Source of the DNA: Porphyra umbilicalis
Taxonomy: Eukaryota; Rhodophyta; Bangiophyceae; Bangiales; Bangiaceae
Direction of reading: 5' to 3'
Assembly (NCBI GenBank): GCA_002049455.2
Contig: KV918910.1
Location: 62,001-126,000, forward strand
Length of the DNA stretch: 64,000 nt
Shown here: piece after piece, positions 21,331-31,336 of the stretch
Layout: the number at the start of each line of letters is the position of its first letter
Numbering within the stretch: the stretch's first letter is position 1
The notes under the pieces: model-generated
Database searches by the model: none
The model's input: only the letters and a program-made list of their open reading frames with translations
What the model was told of the DNA's origin: nothing
Position numbers and translations under genes: made by a program

Positions 21331-23763
21331 ATGGCGCGCTACGTCGACGCGTCAGAGTACGACTCGCGGCCGCTGTTGCGCCTCGGCTTCACCTGCCGCC
21401 TCCGCCATGCGAGCAGCGGCCAGTACCTCGGGTGGACGGCGGCCGACGGGCGTGCCGCCGGCGGCGCGGGCGGCCCGTGGCCAGACCGCCTCCCCACCAC
21501 CCTGTCGCTGACGCCAGCAGCGGCGGCCGGCCACTTTTACCTCATCGCCCCGACCGTCGACGCGGACCGGGCGCTGGTGGCGGTCGCGGGCGCGCCGCCG
21601 CCACGGGCGGCCGCGGGCGCGCGGGCCCAAACCCCCCAACGGCAGCAGCGGCCGCCGCCGCCGCCGCCGCCGCCGCACGCTTACGTTGCCCTCCTTGAAG
21701 ATGGGGGCGCACACCTGCAATCGACGCCGACGCTCCTGCGGCTGGCGTGGGCGGGCGACCGCCTCGCGGTGGCCGAACCGGTGCCGCCGCGGCGGCGCCT
21801 CGGCCGCGGCGGCGGCGGTGGCGGCGGTGGCGGCGGTGGCGGCGGTGGCGGCGGTGGCGGCGGCGGCGGCGGCGGGCGGCTCGCCCTCCACAGCCGCTCG
21901 GCAGACCACGAGTGGCGGGTGGAGGTGTGGGCCGACACCATTGGCGAAGGGCCGACGGCGGTTGCGGCGGCCGCCGCGTCGGCCGCCGCGCGCGGGGGGG
22001 GGGCGTGCCCCCCGCCGACGCAACGGCGGCTGCGCTCCTCGCCGCGTGCACGCGCGTGCGGCTGCGGGCGTGGAACGGGCAGCCGCTCGTGGCCGTGCGG
22101 CCGGCGGCGGCGGGTGGTGCCGGCGCCGCCGGGGGGGGGGGGGGGGGGGACGCACCGCCCCCGCCCCCTGGCCAGTGCTCACCGCCGCCCGCGCGCGGCG
22201 CGTCGCCGCCATTGGCAGCGGCGGCGACGGCAGCGGCGGTGGCGACCGCCCCGCGGAGCTCGAGTTGGACGTTGTCCCGCAAGGCCCCCCCGCCACGCAC
22301 CGCTACGCGCTGCGCGACGCGGCGAGCGGGCGGTACCTGTCGGTCGGCGGCGGCGCCGACGCGGCGGCGCACGGGGAGGGGTCCCCCCTGGCCCTCGTCG
22401 ACGCCAAGGCGGTCGTGACGCTCACGCCCGCGCCGCGGGGCCGCGTGTGCCTCTCGGCGGGCGGGGGCGCCGTGGCGCGTGCCCCCGCCGCGTCTGCGTC
22501 TGCCGCCGACCGCGCCGCGGCGGCGGCGTTTGTGATGGCGGGCCCCCGCGGGCGCCTCGAACTCCGCCCGACGGCGCGCGCGTGGGAGCGCTGGGCGCTC
22601 ACCGTGAGCGAGCAGAGCGTCGCCGCCGCCGCCGCCGAGGCGCTCGTGCCGGCCGACTTTGCGGCGGCCGCCGACGGCGACCGCGTGCGGCAGCGTGCCG
22701 CCATTGTCGCGTCTGTGGCCGCCGCGCGGTCGCCGGGGGGGGGGGGGGGGCGACGCCTGCGGCGGCAACGGCGGCGACGGCGGCGCCGTCGGGCGGACGC
22801 CGCGCGCGGCGGGGGGGGGGGTTCAACCACGCGGCGGCGTTGGGGGGGATTGCCGCGCCGCCGCCGGCGGCAGCGGCCGCCACTGGCGGCGGCGGCCGCG
22901 GCGGCCGCGGCGGTGGGGGCGGTGGGGGGGGCGCCCCGGCGACGGCGGCCGCCGCGTCGTCGGCGGGGCGGGGCAACCGCAAGAAGAAGCGCAACCGGCG
23001 GCAGGGTGGCGGCGCGGCGTCACGCGCCGAGCCGTCGTCGGCGGCGGCGGCGGCGGCGGCGGGAGCGGCGGCGGCGGCGGCGGCCACCACCGCCGCGGCC
23101 GCGGGCGCCGCCACGGGCGCCCCGTCGCCCCCCACCGCCCCGACCGACGGCGACGGCGACACGACGGCGGCCGCGCCGCCGCCCACCACCGCCGACGGCG
23201 CGGCGGCGGCGGTGAGCAGCCGCGGCGCCCCCCCCGCCCCCGGCGCCTCGGCCGGCGCGTGCGGCGCGTGCGGGCGGGCGCTCGTCGGCGCCTACACCAA
23301 AGCCGCCGGCGCGGCGTACCACCCCGCCTGCTTTGCGTGCGTGCGGTGCCGGCGGCCGCTGCCGCCCGCCACCCCCTACCGCACCGACGGCCGCCGCCGG
23401 CCGCACTGTGACCCCTGCTACGCGGCGGCGGTGGCGCCCCGCTGCGCCCGCTGCGCCGAGCCGATTACGAGCACGGTCGTGACGGCGATGGAGCGCACGT
23501 GGCACGGCGGGTGCTTGACGTGCGCGCTGTGCGCGCGCCCGATTACGGGCACGTTTTGGATTTATAGTGGCAAGCGCGCCGAGCCCCGCTGCTCCTTGTG
23601 CGTGCGGGGGGTGTCGCGGGACGCGCCGCCGCCGCCGCTGCTCGTGGGGGGGGGGGGGTGGGGGGGGGGGGGGGGGGAACCCCGCACCGCTGCCAACCCT
23701 GGGGGGGTCCCGCCGCCACCGCCAGCGTCGGGGGGGCGCGCGCGCCTGCCGAGCACCTTTTGA
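21331..23763 (+). CDS. Two-LIM-domain protein with N-terminal beta-trefoil-like repeats
   Basis: The product likely binds actin or acts as a cytoskeletal adaptor (inference from domains). From the ATG at 21331 it opens MARYVDASEYDSRPLLRLGF and CRLRHASSGQYLGW. A second similar stretch reads HRYALRDAASGRYLSVGGG (near 22.3 kb); such 'S-G-x-Y-L' repeats are typical of fascin or actin-cross-linking beta-trefoils. The C-terminus has two zinc-binding LIM units between 23,257 and 23,610: CGAC...HPACFACVRC...CDPC and CARC...WHGGCLTCALC...CSLC, all ligands present. The coding signal changes frame near 22,005, 22,140, 22,740 and 22,815, each at a G run of eight or more, and returns to the original frame for the LIM part, so the runs are probably miscounted in the sequence. 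The ATG is chosen because the trefoil-like homology starts there. Confidence 0.7.
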   Translation: MARYVDASEYDSRPLLRLGFTCRLRHASSGQYLGWTAADGRAAGGAGGPWPDRLPTTLSLTPAAAAGHFYLIAPTVDADRALVAVAGAPPPRAAAGARAQTPQRQQRPPPPPPPPHAYVALLEDGGAHLQSTPTLLRLAWAGDRLAVAEPVPPRRRLGRGGGGGGGGGGGGGGGGGGGGGGGRLALHSRSADHEWRVEVWADTIGEGPTAVAAAAASAAARGGGACPPPTQRRLRSSPRARACGCGRGTGSRSWPCGRRRRVVPAPPGGGGGGTHRPRPLASAHRRPRAARRRHWQRRRRQRRWRPPRGARVGRCPARPPRHAPLRAARRGERAVPVGRRRRRRGGARGGVPPGPRRRQGGRDAHARAAGPRVPLGGRGRRGACPRRVCVCRRPRRGGGVCDGGPPRAPRTPPDGARVGALGAHRERAERRRRRRRGARAGRLCGGRRRRPRAAACRHCRVCGRRAVAGGGGGATPAAATAATAAPSGGRRARRGGGFNHAAALGGIAAPPPAAAAATGGGGRGGRGGGGGGGGAPATAAAASSAGRGNRKKKRNRRQGGGAASRAEPSSAAAAAAAGAAAAAAATTAAAAGAATGAPSPPTAPTDGDGDTTAAAPPPTTADGAAAAVSSRGAPPAPGASAGACGACGRALVGAYTKAAGAAYHPACFACVRCRRPLPPATPYRTDGRRRPHCDPCYAAAVAPRCARCAEPITSTVVTAMERTWHGGCLTCALCARPITGTFWIYSGKRAEPRCSLCVRGVSRDAPPPPLLVGGGGWGGGGGEPRTAANPGGVPPPPPASGGRARLPSTF

Positions 23764-24508
23764 TGGGGTGGGGCGGGGGCTGGAGGGTGTCGGCGATTGC
23801 CGGCGGTGCCCCGAGGTGGGACGCACCCCACGCCACGGGACGGGAGCCTGAGCATGATCACTGCCGACTTGGCTTGGGCGTTGGGCGCCCGTTTTGCATC
23901 CCACGGCGGCCCGCGACGGTTGCTGCGGTGGTGCACGTGGGGTGGGCGCACGGGCACGCACACGCTCGGTGCGGAAGCCTGTTGGCTTGGCGGCCGCCGC
24001 CGTGCACACGGCGGCCGGTGCGCACCCGCCGCCGCTCGTGTCAGACGGGCCCCCCCGTCGAGTGGGCCACGCCAAAGCGTGGCGCTTCAAACGGTGCGCA
24101 CCCACCACGGTGGCGGCCAGCTCACCGAGGCACCCGCGTCGGTTTGCTCCCCACGGGGGGCAGCTCGTCGATGCGGCACGCAACAGTGGGGGCACGGCCG
24201 ACAAGCGAGCAAGAGGAGCGCCTGGCAAAGGCGTAAATGTGCATGGGGGTGGGGCGAGAGGGGATGGCGCAAAAAAAAAGAAAAAAGAAACAGGAAAACC
24301 GAGCCCGCCAGCGCGGGGAGCGCGACGCAGCCCCCAGCCCGACCATGGTCACAAAGCGGTCGATCACCCCGCGTGGCGCACGCGCTGCCGCCCCCACCGA
24401 CCGACGCCGCTCCGACCGGCCGCGGTCACCCCGTACGGGCGGCCGGCGGGACGTACAAGCGCGGGCGAGCGGCGGGCTTGGCAGAGCGGGCCCGACCGCA
24501 GCCGCGCA
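23764..24508. other. Convergent intergenic region
   Basis: This lies between the 3' ends of the LIM gene (+) and the RING gene (-). An A-rich tract sits near 24270-24295. No gene seen. Confidence 0.5.
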
Positions 24509-26998
24509 TTACTCGCTGTTGCCGCCGCGGCCACGGCCGCCGCGGCCGCCGGCGGCGCCCCCGCCGGCGGCGCCCGCGCGCGGCACGCTAAAGTCGCGGC
24601 GGCAGCACGGGCAAAACACCGACCCCGCCAACCACCGGTCCGCGCACGCGGCGTGGAAGACGTGCTTGCACGGGAAGCTGCGGACCGGCGCGGCGCCCGA
24701 GAGGCCCTCTTGGCAGACCGCACAGTCCTCGTCGGCAAAGTTGGCGTCGGGTGCGGCGGCGGGGGAGGCGCCCGCCCCCGCCACGGGGGGCGGCGCCGAC
24801 GGCGCCGACGGTGGCGGCCACGCCTGCGCCGGCGCCAGCCGCTCAATGGCCGCCGGCGACAGGCCCGGGCGCGGCGGCGGCTCGGCATCGTCCACGTCGC
24901 CGCGCAGGAAGGCGGCCATGCCCGTCCCGTCGAGCATAACCGGCCCAAACGGGAAGTTGGGCGGCACCACAAACGCCGGCACGCCGCCGTCGCTGCTGCC
25001 GCCGCCGCCGCTGCCGCCGCCACGACCACCGCCACCGAGTGAGCCTGCCGATGCACCAAGGGAGCTGCTGACGGCTTGAAGGACGTCCTCAGGCGACAAG
25101 CCCAGCTCATGGTTCCAGGGCACAAAGCCGAAACCGTCGTCGCCGTCGACGTCCCCACCACCCAAGTGCACGTGGGGCTCCCCGTCTTCATCGTCGTAGC
25201 CGTGGCGCACGCCGCAAATGCAGCGGGGCGGCAAATTGGTCGCGTCCTCGGCTTCCTCGTCCTCCCGGTCGTGGCACATGCCACACGCGCACAAGGGCGG
25301 CAGCTCCACGGTCTCCTCCTCCATCTCCTCGTCGCTGTGCCGCTGGCCGCACGAACACAAGGGCGGCAGGCCCTCCTCGTCTTCCTCCTCGTCCGACTCC
25401 TCCTCGACACTGTCCCAGGCGTCGTGCCGCTGACCGCAGACGCACAGGGGGGGAAGGTCCGTGTCCGCTTCGGCCGCGCGCACGTCCGCGGCCGCCATGT
25501 GCGCGCGGCAGGCGCGGCAGGGGGGGCGCGTGGGTACGGCGGGCGCCTCGGCGGCGGGCGCCACCGCACCGTCAGCGGTGGCAGGCGCGCCGCCGCCGCG
25601 CGCGTGGCGGCGCTCCCCAAACGACCGAAAGGCGGGCAAGCCGCCACCTCCACCCCCGCCAGCAGCCGGTGCAGCAGCAGGGGTTGGCACCGGTGCCGGC
25701 ACCGGCACAGGCGCCACCGGCGCCCCATTGGCCGCTCCGCGGCCCGCCGCGCCGCCCGTCGATGTCTCGGCGGCGCCGCCGTGCCCCAGATGCCGGCCGC
25801 AGGTGCAGCCAAACGCCGGCCGCGCGGCAATGAGCGTGCCCCGTCGCCGCCGCGTCGTCAGCAGCCGCCGCCGTGCCGCCGCCGATCGCCGTGCGGGCGC
25901 CGCCGCTGCGGGGGCCGCCGGCGGCGCCGCCACCGCCACCGGTACCGACGCCCACCGCATTGCCGTCCGGAGCGCAAGTGGCGGGTGGGTGCCAACGTCG
26001 GGGGTGTCGCTGTCGCTCTCCAACGGCGGGAGGGCGTCGTCGTCCGAATCGGTCGCCGCCCGGCGGGGCGGTGGCGCCCGCGCGGCCGCATCGCCGCGGT
26101 CGTGGCGGCGTGGGGGGTGCGGGTCGGCGGCCCCTGACCCGCCGCAGGTGCGGCGGGCAGACGCGGCCGCGGCGCCACCCGTGCGGGGGCGGCCGGCGGC
26201 CACGGGCGCGGCGGGAGCTGCGCCCGCACCGGCGCTGGAGTCGCTATCGCTGAGCAGGGCGGGCATCTCGTCACTGTCATCGGAATCGCCCGCCCCGCAG
26301 CCACGGCCGCTGCCGCCGCCCCCACCACCGCCGCCGCCAGCGCCAACACGGGCGCCACCGCCGGCGCCACCGCCACCGACTCGATCGCTGCCCTGCGCGC
26401 CGACGCCACTTCCGCCACTGCCACCATTCTCCCGCGCTGCGGGCGGACCGCTTGGGTGGTGGTGGGGGCGACCACACCCACACGCATCATCGTCGTCGCT
26501 CATCAGCGGCGGCGGGCCGTCGTCACTATCACTCGACGTGTCCGCGGCGCGGCAACCGGCAGCCGCGGTGGGGCGGCCACCCGCGGCCGCGGCGCGGCCG
26601 CCCGTGACGGCGGCGGAACCAGCGGCGGGACGACGCGCAGGAGCGGCTGGCCGAGGCGCCAGCTCCCCGTCGCTGTCGCTCAGCAGTGGCGGCGGGCTGT
26701 CCCCGCCGTCTGACGACACATCCGACGCGGTGGTGGCGGCGGCGACGGAGGCAAGCGACCCATCCCAGCCATCCGACTCACTGTCGCTGACAAGCGCCGG
26801 CGCGCCGCCGTCCCCGCCGCCGCCGCCACCGCCGCGACCACCACCGCGCGGCGCGGCGGCGGCGACCGGACCGCGTGGCGGATGCGTGGCTTGCTGCTCC
26901 GCCCCAGAGTCACTGTCACTGATCAGCGGCGGCGGGCCGCCCGTTGGCGCCCACGATGCCCCGCCGCCATTGCGGGTCGCCCCCGCGGGCCGCGGCCG

Positions 26999-27037
<39 letters not shown>

Positions 27038-28426
27038 CACGCCGGCGGGCACCGCCACACGCCCGCGGGGCCACCCCGCCACCCCGTCCGAGTCGCTGTC
27101 GCTGACCAACGGCGGCGGGCCACCGTCGGCGCTCGACGACCCCGTCGCGGGTGCACCCCCCCGGTGCGCCGGCGCCCGCGCCTCTGCCGCCGTCGCCGTC
27201 GCCTCCGCCGCCGCCGCCGCCGTCGCCGCCGCCGCCCCACCCCGGCACGCCGCAATGGCCGCCACGGCGCGCCGCGCCGCGGCCGCCACCCCATCCGAGT
27301 CGCTGTCGCTAACGAGGGGTGGCGGCCCGCCGCCGCCGCCGCCGCGGCCACCGCCCCGCGGCGGCACCCCGTCCGAGTTGGTGCCACCGCGCAGCGCCGG
27401 CGGGGGGCGCCGCGCGCCCGCGACGCCGCCCCACACGCCGCCGCCGGCGCCGCCGTCGGAATCGCTGTCGCTGCGCCGCGGCGGCGGCCCGCCGCACCGG
27501 CGCGCCGCCGCGCCGGCGGTGGCAGCCGCCGGCACGCGCGGCCGCCACACCTCTAGATCCGAGCCACTGTCGCTGAGGAGCGGCGGGGGTCCGCCGGCGG
27601 GGGCAGAGGGGGCGGCGGTGGCGATGGCCGCGGCGGCGGCGGCGGCGCCGCCGCCGCCGCTGCTACCGCCGCGTCGCCGCCCCCCCACCGACCCGTCTGC
27701 TTCCGCCGTCCCGCCGCCGCCGACGCGGGCGGGCGGTCGGCCCGCCCCCCCACCGGCTGCTGCCGCGCGGCGGCGGCCGCCGCCCCCACCGACGCCGCCC
27801 GCACCACCACCGCCCGCCGCCGCCGCCGCCGCCGCCGCTGCCACACGCCGCGCGCCCCCGTCCGAGTCGCTGTCGCTCACCAGCGGCGGCGGCCCCGCGC
27901 CGCCCACGACGGCGGCGCCACGCCGCCCGCCCGCCCGCCCCGCGCCCGACGCGCCGTCGCTGTCGCTGTCGGTGCGCAGGCCCGGCGGCCCGCCGTCGGT
28001 CGACCCGCCGTCGGCTGTGTCGTCGCCGCCGCCAGAGGCGGCGCCGCGCAGGCCGCGGGGCGAGGCAGCGCCACCCGCACCGCCGCCGCCGCCGCCGCCG
28101 ACGCCGCCACCGTTGGGGGCCCCCCGGCCGGTTGCGGGCGCAGCGCCGCCGGCGGCGGGTGCCACGCCGGCCGCAACGGCGGCGCCGGCGGCAACCGCCG
28201 CCGCGGCGTGGGCGGTGGCCGCGGGGGAGCGGCCGCCCGTGGCGGCGGGGGCGGCGGCGGCAGCCACCAGACCACCCCCATACAGCGGCGCCGCCGCAGC
28301 CGCGCACGGGGGCGGCGGCGCCGGCGGAGGTCGAGGCGGCCCGTCGCTGGCGTCACTGTCGCTGACCAGCGGCGGCGGCCCGTCATTGTCATCATGGTCC
28401 CCCACCGGGGCGTGCCGCCGCGGCGC

Positions 28427-28473
<47 letters not shown>

Positions 28474-29074
28474 GCCACCGCCGAGCCGCCCGCCCGTGCG
28501 CGCCATGGCGCCCCGCGGCGCCGACGCGGGCGCCGCCGTCGCCGCCGCCGCCGCCGCGCCCGACGCCGACGGTGCCGCCGCCGCCGCTGCCGCAACGCCC
28601 GCGGGGGCCGCCACGGCGCCGAGGAGCGCCGCGAGGCCGACCCGCCCGTCCGTCGTGGGTGCCGCTAGGGGTGTCCCCCCCCCCCGCCCCCCCCCCCCCC
28701 CCCCCCGCACCGACGCCGTCCAGATGCCCCACCCCCAACCGCTCGCCGAAGCGGCGCGGCGACCCAACGTGGCGGCCGACGGGCGCGGCGCGGCACGCCC
28801 CCCCCCCCCCCCCCCCCCCACCGGCCGCGGCGGCCGCGGCGGCCGCCGACGGGCGCCCGCGCGTCGACGCGGTGCCGCCGACGCACACTCCCCCTGGCGC
28901 GGGCGTCGCCCCGTCCCGCTCGACGAGGCCGCACCCACGCCGCCCGAGCACCAAGCTCCGCGCCGCCGACGCGGCGGGCCCCCGCGGCGCGCGCGCCCGC
29001 GTTGCGGCGGGGAGCCAACACGAGCGCGCCGCCGCGCGACGCCCCGACCGAGGCAGTATTTGGAATCTATCCAT
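24509..29074 (-). CDS. RING-H2 protein with tandem PPLVSDSDSD and CxCGxxH motifs
   Basis: Probable E3 ubiquitin ligase. The C-terminus (24509-24740) holds a complete RING-H2: CAVC, then CKHVFH, AAC, ADRWL and CPCC, about 30 residues from the stop. Upstream are about five copies of a Cys/His motif (LPPLCVCGQRH, LPPLCSCGQRH, LPPLCACGMCH, LPPRCICGVRH, GCTCGRH) in acidic context. Further upstream are about thirteen copies of GPPPLVSDSDSDG or close variants, separated by Ala/Gly/Arg linkers of 30-60 residues. The open frame extends to 29530, but 29080-29530 is small-transposon sequence, so the extra N-terminus is spurious. The ATG at 29074 is the nearest usable start, though it lies at the edge of one of those elements. 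The best frame also wavers between 28.3 and 28.9 kb at C runs, so the N-terminal 250 residues are unsure. Confidence 0.65.
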
Positions 29075-29260
29075 CGTCGGAAATCGGGTGCCCTCGAACG
29101 AACGCTCTTTTTTGTCCGCTTCTCGTTTGGATTGCATCCACCGGACGAATCGACTTTCGTCAGTCGCAGCGATCGGCAGTCGTCCGGTACGTAAGACGAG
29201 CGGCCGAACGAAAGGCCTTTCGTCCGGACAAACGTTGGCGCCCAAAACACAGCTCGGCAC
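29071..29260. mobile_element. Small CGAACGAA-rich inverted-repeat element, copy A
   Basis: It starts with ATCGTCGGAAATCGGGTGCC and is rich in CGAACGAA, CGTCCGG and their complements, including the near-palindrome AACGAAAGGCCTTTCGTCCG. The start matches copy B at 30784-30945 in inverted orientation. There is no coding capacity, so it looks like a MITE-type fragment. Confidence 0.4.
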
Positions 29261-29290
29261 CCTCCTGACAGTACTTCTTCCGGTGCTATT

Positions 29291-29735
29291 TATTGCTGAT
29301 CCCCCAATTCTGTCGTCATCGCCCCGGAACGGTAGTGGAACGGCAATGAATGCAGATCTCTCATTGGTCGAGCAGTCCGACAGCAGTGCATGTCCGGCCC
29401 GATCTGTACAGAATGTGCCCGTACGGCCCCCAATCGCACAATCGACGCCTTCGTTTTTCTGCACTTTTCTGCGTATCTCCCAGAAAATCTCGAGATCCCA
29501 ACGATTGCGGGCCGGTTGCTCCCTTGACACGGAAGGGATCGGAAGAAAATCTCAAGAAAAAAAAGGATCTCGGTTCTGCACGGAAGTGGCGATGGGAGAG
29601 CCAATAGGACGTCTCAGATTAGTGCTGAGCAGCTGTTTACCGCTGCGTTTAACCAATAGATGGCCAGTTCCACAAGAACCGTACCGCCAGGAACCGTTCC
29701 TGGTCGATGAGGACAGAATTGGGGGATCAGCAATA
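29291..29735. mobile_element. 445-bp MITE-like element with about 43-bp terminal inverted repeats
   Basis: The left end TATTGCTGATCCCCCAATTC (29291) is repeated as an exact inverted copy at the right end (to 29735). The match continues inward as TGTC, one mismatch, TCATCG, then GGAACGGT, about 43 bp with three or four mismatches. The interior has no gene of its own. I see no clear target-site duplication. Confidence 0.7.
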
Positions 29736-29805
29736 CAATTTCACTATGGATGATGACGACTAAGACTGCTAAGGTGAGGACACCGGTCCTCTGCCTCTCC
29801 ACCTT

Positions 29806-30075
29806 CCCCCTCCCCGCCGTCCCCCTCCCCGCCGTCCCCCTCCCCGCCGTCCCCCTCCCCGCCGTCCCCCTCCCCGCCGTCCCCCTCCCCGCCGTCCCCC
29901 TCCCCGCCGTCCCCCTCCCCGCCGTCCCCCTCCCCGCCGTCCCCCTCCCCGCCGTCCCCCTCCCCGCCGTCCCCCTCCCCGCCGTCCCCCTCCCCGCCGT
30001 CCCCCTCCCCGCCGTCCCCCTCCCCGCCGTCCCCCTCCCCGCCGTCCCCCTGCTCGCCGTCCCCCTCCCCGCTGT
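29806..30075. repeat. 15-bp minisatellite, about 18 copies
   Basis: The unit CCCCTCCCCGCCGTC is repeated head to tail, almost without change until the last two units (TGCTCGCC and CCCGCTGTC variants). Because 15 is a multiple of three, every frame stays open (Pro-Leu-Pro-Ala-Val on plus, Gly-Glu-Gly-Asp-Gly on minus), so the open frames here are not evidence of a gene. Confidence 0.9.
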
Positions 30076-31103
30076 CCCCCACCCCACCTTTCCCCTCCCT
30101 CCCCACGCCTCAACACTCCACAAATCCCTGCACCTGCCCCTTCTTGCTCACGTCCAGACCTCGTCCCTTCCGACCTCCCGCCCCCCGCTCACCGCTGCCC
30201 CCCCCCCCACCGACGCCGCTGTCCTCCTCCACGTCCACCGCTGTCGACGTCCGCAGCCACTGCCGCTCCCCCGCGTCGTAAAACTTGGGCCTCCACAGTG
30301 CGTGAGTGTCGACCAGGGGAGGATGGCGGACATGGAAGAGTCAGCCAAGGCAAGGACTGCCCTGTCAGTGATGTGCCGGTTGCTCTCGTAGAGCTCGCCC
30401 CTCTCCTGTAGCTTCCACTCCAGACCGGCACACCTCTCCTTGCGCCGGCAAGACCGTACGACAGGCACGGTTGGGTGCCCATGTTTGAAAAATCAAACAC
30501 CTATTAATAACGTCTTCATCAACACAATAGTTTGTCTGCGGTCGATTGCAGGACGCTCTCATGATGCTCCAGGAGCGCCTTCTCATTCGGACTTGGAGTT
30601 GCACCAGCACTCGAGACTTGACTTGTCTCATAGACTTGGTGACCTTGCCGCCAGAGGGACTCTGATTGGCCATGTTTGTTTTTGTCAAGATCTGGGACTG
30701 TCATGGAAATCGACGTCGAGCCGGGCTGGCTGTGTGTATGCCTCTCACAGAGGCCTGGACAAGCACCTCTCTGACATGTCGCTGTGGGCGGATTGTCACT
30801 CTGTCGGACGAAAACCGGAGAACATCCGGCGTTCGTTCGCCGGACGAACTCTCGAACGAAAGCCGAACGACTTCGTGCCGTTCGGGTTCGTCCTGTACCG
30901 TTTGGGTTTCGTCAGGCGGCACCGGGTTTCCGACGATTCCTGCCAGAAAAAGTGGCAGGTGGGGGGGCTAGGAGGGAAGGATGGCAGGAAGGCCTGTAGC
31001 GCACCCACGTGGCGACTGTCGCCCGGGCGCCTGGAGACACCCTGCTCATTCGGGCCATCCGCCGGGGAATGGCCCGGTTTAGTGCGTGGTTGGATGACCA
31101 CCC
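30076..31103. other. Non-coding region with element fragments
   Basis: No gene supported. It contains copy B of the CGAACGAA-rich element (30784-30945) and otherwise unassigned sequence. Confidence 0.4.
30784..30945. mobile_element. Small CGAACGAA-rich inverted-repeat element, copy B
   Basis: Read on the minus strand it starts GGAATCGTCGGAAACCCGG and TGCC, matching the start of copy A (29071), and carries the same CGAACG, CGTCCGG and TTCGTTCG motifs. Confidence 0.4.
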
Positions 31104-31300
31104 TCCACCACTCAGCATGTGCGGTTAACGCTGAACTGACAGCTGGTTTTCATACAGCCGTTCTCTCAAAAACCTCGCACGCCAACTGTTGCACCACTCT
31201 GACAAAGCGGCCTCTGCGACCCAGTGAAGGCCGATTTGTCAGAGTGGTGCAACAGTTGGCGTGCGAGGTTTTTGAGAGAACGGCTGTAGGTGCCTGTAGC
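31104..31300. repeat. Diverged relic of the 332-bp satellite, split by an insertion
   Basis: The stretch 31109-31154 matches the end of the satellite B half-unit (CCACCACTCAGCATG ... CTGACAGCTGGTTTTCATA) with several substitutions. The satellite continues as GGTGCCTGTA after 31288. The gap is the palindromic element 31155-31286. So a single old satellite copy lies about 1.3 kb left of the main array. Confidence 0.75.
31155..31286. mobile_element. 132-bp perfect fold-back element flanked by TA
   Basis: Two perfectly complementary arms (31153-31206 and 31235-31288, 54 bp counting the TA on each side) enclose a 28-base loop. The arm begins CAGCCGTTCTCTCAAAAACC. The element interrupts the satellite sequence exactly between TTTTCATA and GGTGCC with TA on both sides, so it inserted at TA and duplicated it, as Tc1/mariner-type elements do. 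It carries no gene. Confidence 0.85.
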
Positions 31301-31336
31301 CAGTCTAGTCCGAATGTTGACCATTCTGTCGACCTT

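Noticed and set aside
29075-29530. N-terminal extension of the RING protein to 29530
   Set aside because: It crosses a MITE-like element and the CGAACGAA-rich copy A; the residues show no protein-like pattern.
29750-30123. Pro-Leu-Pro-Ala-Val or Gly-Glu-Gly-Asp repeat proteins
   Set aside because: Both are translations of the same 15-bp minisatellite; nothing on either side looks coding.
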